From JAIPGX01 sp041650475 (lineage in GTDB: Bacteria > Babelota > Babeliae > Babelales > UASB340), in NCBI GenBank assembly GCA_041650475.1, contig JBAZLD010000001.1:62001-126000 (forward strand): a stretch of DNA of 64,000 nt, given 5' to 3'. Below the pieces are notes generated by a model, which worked only from the letters and a program-made list of their open reading frames with translations, had not been told where the DNA came from and did no database searches. Position 1 is the first letter of the stretch. Each line of letters begins with the position of its first letter. Positions 61,664 through 64,000 of this stretch are shown here, piece after piece. Position numbers and translations under genes: made by a program.

Positions 61664-62557
61664 TTATTCTTCAAGTAAATTTTTTACATACTCTTGTGGA
61701 TCAAAATTTTTAATATCTTCTAATTGTTCGCCATAAGTAATATATAAAATTGGTAATTTAAGTTTTTCTGTTATTGAAAATACTATACCTCCTTTTCCTG
61801 TTCCATCAAGTTTTGTTAAAATTAATCCATCTAGCTTTGTTGATTCATTAAAAATTTCGGCCTGAGATAAAGAATTTTGTCCTAACATAGAATCTATAGT
61901 AAGCCATGTATTGATTTCCTCTTCTGGCAAAACTTTTCCAATAACATTTCTGATTTTTTCTAATTCTTTCATAAGGTTTGCTTTAATCTGTAATCTTCCT
62001 GCAGTATCTACTATTATGTGATCGTAATTTTCTTCTTTAAATTTTTTGCATGCATCAAAAATAACAGATGCTGGATCCTGATTGGGTTTACCTATGAAAA
62101 TATCAATATCAATCTTTTTTGACCATTCTTTGAGTTGATCTATTGCCGCAGCTCTAAAAGTATCACCAGCAACTAACAATACTTTTTTGCCTTGTTTTTT
62201 TAGTTTATTTGCAAATTTAGCGACAAAAGTTGTTTTCCCGCTTCCATTGATTCCAACTAAAAGTAAAAGTTTTGGAATTTCTTGTGTGTTTGTATGTTTT
62301 TTTAAATGTTCAAGTAATAAATTTTCTAATTCTGTTTTAGCTTGTTCAAGATTTTCTATTTTTTTATTTTTAATTCCTTCTTTTAGTTGTTCTAATATTT
62401 TATTTGTTGTTTTTATACCGCTATCTGCTGTGATTAATAAAACAGAAAGTTCTTTTAAAAAAGTTTCATCAAGTTTGTTTCGAGAAAATATATTGCAGGC
62501 TTTATTTGTAAAGTTATCATAAACTTTTTTTATCTTTTTTTTCAAAAAATTAATCAT
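61664..62557 (-). CDS. ftsY: Signal recognition particle receptor FtsY
   Basis: A 297-residue SRP GTPase. The NG domain has P-loop GINGSGKT, GDTFRAAAIDQLKEW, DTAGRLQ and LTKLDGTGKGG, with the FtsY pattern NQDPASVIFDA. The acidic A domain of E. coli FtsY is absent, as in many bacteria. ATG 62557 is 6 nt after GGAG. It targets nascent membrane proteins to SecYEG. Confidence 0.95.
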   Translation of the reverse strand: MINFLKKKIKKVYDNFTNKACNIFSRNKLDETFLKELSVLLITADSGIKTTNKILEQLKEGIKNKKIENLEQAKTELENLLLEHLKKHTNTQEIPKLLLLVGINGSGKTTFVAKFANKLKKQGKKVLLVAGDTFRAAAIDQLKEWSKKIDIDIFIGKPNQDPASVIFDACKKFKEENYDHIIVDTAGRLQIKANLMKELEKIRNVIGKVLPEEEINTWLTIDSMLGQNSLSQAEIFNESTKLDGLILTKLDGTGKGGIVFSITEKLKLPILYITYGEQLEDIKNFDPQEYVKNLLEE

Positions 62558-62597
62558 TAGTAACTCCAAATTAATTAAATTAGTTTAATATAATATT

Positions 62598-63218
62598 TTA
62601 AAGATTTTGTATTCTTTTTAAGAATAGCTTTAATCTGCGATAATCATTTCCTGTTAAAAAGGAAAATGTTTTGCAAAAACAATCAAATTTTTCATTATCT
62701 AGTATATTTTTATTTTTTAAGTGGTTTAATATGGCAATGAGTATTTCATCTAGATTATCAATTTGATTTGAAAAGGAGAATAGCAAATACATAAAATTTG
62801 CATTTTTGAAAAATGAAATTTCTGTTTGTGTGTCAATTTTACTTATAAAAGCATGAATTTGACAAGGTTTTGAAGGAAGGGCATAAAAAATTTTATTTTC
62901 TTTTAAATATCCAGTTATTTGTACTTTAAATGTTGTTTTTAAAAATTCAAATATTTGCGGTTGTTCAGCTCTTAATTCTTCTTCTGTTTTTTTATAAGCA
63001 AAAGGATATCTCATTGGATCCATTGACCCTGTCTGGATTTGTGTTACTATTCCAAATATTGTTTGTTCTTTGGTATCTACTTGTAGTAAGGATCCAAATT
63101 CAGGAAAAAAATTCCATTCCCAAGATTGTGCCAAAAAACTAGAAATATTGCTGTCTATTACTTCTGCAAAATATTTTTTATTTGACTTAAAAAATGTTTT
63201 GCTGTTTTGTTGATTCAT
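62598..63218 (-). CDS. HAS-barrel-like conserved protein
   Basis: A 206-residue protein. FGSLLQVDTKEQTIFGIVTQ, then DPMRYPFAYKKTEEELRAEQ and PQIFEFLKTTFKV, resemble the N-terminal HAS-barrel domain of HerA-type proteins and short cyanobacterial homologues. No ATPase domain follows. The HAS barrel can join protein complexes; function here is unknown. Its start overlaps the 3' end of rnhB by 32 nt, so translation is likely coupled. Confidence 0.5.
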   Translation of the reverse strand: MNQQNSKTFFKSNKKYFAEVIDSNISSFLAQSWEWNFFPEFGSLLQVDTKEQTIFGIVTQIQTGSMDPMRYPFAYKKTEEELRAEQPQIFEFLKTTFKVQITGYLKENKIFYALPSKPCQIHAFISKIDTQTEISFFKNANFMYLLFSFSNQIDNLDEILIAILNHLKNKNILDNEKFDCFCKTFSFLTGNDYRRLKLFLKRIQNL

Positions 63219-63879
63219 CTTTATCCCAAAGAATATTTTTAATAAATGTTTTTCTATGAATTATTGTTGGCTCAAAATTTTTTATTGCATTACAATGTTC
63301 TTGGCTAGCATAGCCTTTGTGTGATTTTAGTCCAAATTTAGGAAATAAATTATCTATTTTTTCCATTAAATTATCTCGAGTAACTTTGGCAACTATAGAC
63401 GCAGCAGCAATAGATTGTGAGATTGTTTCTCCATAATTAAAATGTAAAATTTCTAAATTTTCATATTTGTAAGATTTTTTTATTTTTAATGGCATAGCAT
63501 CTATGAGTATGTATTTTATTTTTTCTAAATGTATGAGATTTTGTGCAAAAAGGTTTATTAAAGCTTGATGCATAGTTTTTAGTGTTGCTTGATAGATATT
63601 TAATTTATCTATTGTTTGATTACAAGAGATTGCTGTTGCATAAAAACAGTTTTTGATTATCCAATTATAAGCAGTTTGACGTTGTTTTTCTGTAAGTTTT
63701 TTTGAATCTTTTAATAAATTATTTTGTGTGTTTATTGGTAATATTACGCAAGCAGTTACAAGAGGACCCGCAAGACACCCTCGACCAACCTCATCTATGC
63801 CACAACAATATAAATTTTTTTCCCATGCAATTTTTTCAAAAATATTAAGAGAGATTTTTTTTGATTTTTTTTTAAACAT
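63187..63879 (-). CDS. rnhB: Ribonuclease HII
   Basis: A 230-residue RNase H type 2. It has the Asp-Glu catalytic pair in GIDEVGRGCLAGPLV, the conserved DSKKLTEKQR, the IDAMPL strand and the ASIVAKVTRD motif with a further Asp; GLKSHKGYAS is the family C-terminal part. It removes ribonucleotides and RNA primers from DNA. The remaining 121 nt to the window end are AT-rich and hold no gene. Confidence 0.95.
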   Translation of the reverse strand: MFKKKSKKISLNIFEKIAWEKNLYCCGIDEVGRGCLAGPLVTACVILPINTQNNLLKDSKKLTEKQRQTAYNWIIKNCFYATAISCNQTIDKLNIYQATLKTMHQALINLFAQNLIHLEKIKYILIDAMPLKIKKSYKYENLEILHFNYGETISQSIAAASIVAKVTRDNLMEKIDNLFPKFGLKSHKGYASQEHCNAIKNFEPTIIHRKTFIKNILWDKDESTKQQNIF

Positions 63880-64000
63880 TTTTTAACATTAAAATATTTT
63901 TTAAAATTTTTTGCTTATTTAATTTTTTAATTTTCACTGATTATTATTAATTAAACTATTATATATCTTAAAAAAATTCCAGTTTTTCTATTTGACATAT

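Overview
The window is very AT-rich bacterial DNA with short intergenic gaps, many gene-end overlaps, and start codons often preceded by GGAG or GGGGAG. Gene content suggests a Gram-negative-type, host-associated bacterium with a reduced genome: an LptE-like lipoprotein, a beta-barrel outer-membrane protein and MurA on one side, and many Sec-signal proteins with leucine-rich repeats or eukaryote-like domains on the other. The closest match I can suggest is the Dependentiae (TM6, Babela-like) lineage of amoeba symbionts. That is an inference from gene content and composition, not from a marker-gene search.

Layout. 1-10 kb: the 5' end of an ArfB-like rescue factor cut by the window edge, an AAA/DUF4143 ATPase, an NlpC/P60 hydrolase, an exported PLP enzyme, a NodB deacetylase, three tandem signal-bearing glycosyltransferases and small secreted proteins. 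10-19 kb: tRNA-Ser, Ser, Arg and Leu, a DUF167 protein, GspF/PilC, a HIT protein, a lipase-like hydrolase, an OPT transporter, a small LRR protein and TopA. 19-27.3 kb: one long co-oriented run of two paralogous membrane proteins, PlsC, and BatA-B-C-D-E. 27-38.9 kb: a secreted PPP-type phosphatase ending in a CaaX box, GalE, a degenerate HisRS-like protein, haemolysin III, RadA, thymidine kinase, MurA, a secreted Skp1/BTB-like + LRR protein, a lone ATP synthase gamma subunit, a YacP-type nuclease and TsaE. 38.9-54.9 kb: the classical translation/transcription block tRNA-Tyr-Gly-Thr-Thr, rpmG, tRNA-Trp, secE-nusG-rplKAJL-rpoBC, tRNA-Val, rpsO-pnp-rph; tuf is missing from its usual place. 54.9-64 kb: lptE-holA, a Fis-type regulator, SppA, rubredoxin, PrmC, an outer-membrane barrel, FtsY, a HAS-barrel-like protein and RNase HII.

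How it fits together. Housekeeping genes are conserved and mostly ordered as in other bacteria. The accessory part is dominated by proteins with N-terminal signal peptides, including enzymes that are normally cytoplasmic (PLP enzyme, GT28-type glycosyltransferases) and eukaryote-like proteins (PPP phosphatase with C-terminal CIIL, Skp1/BTB-LRR). I read these as candidate host-interaction proteins. The observations most worth checking are the CaaX phosphatase, the Skp1/BTB-LRR protein with a 61-bp palindrome inside its gene, a cysteine-rich insertion in RpoB, and a short repeat family placed exactly 3 nt after the CCA of two tRNA genes. I saw no rRNA, CRISPR array, insertion sequence, prophage or replication origin, and no gene-free stretch longer than about 230 bp.
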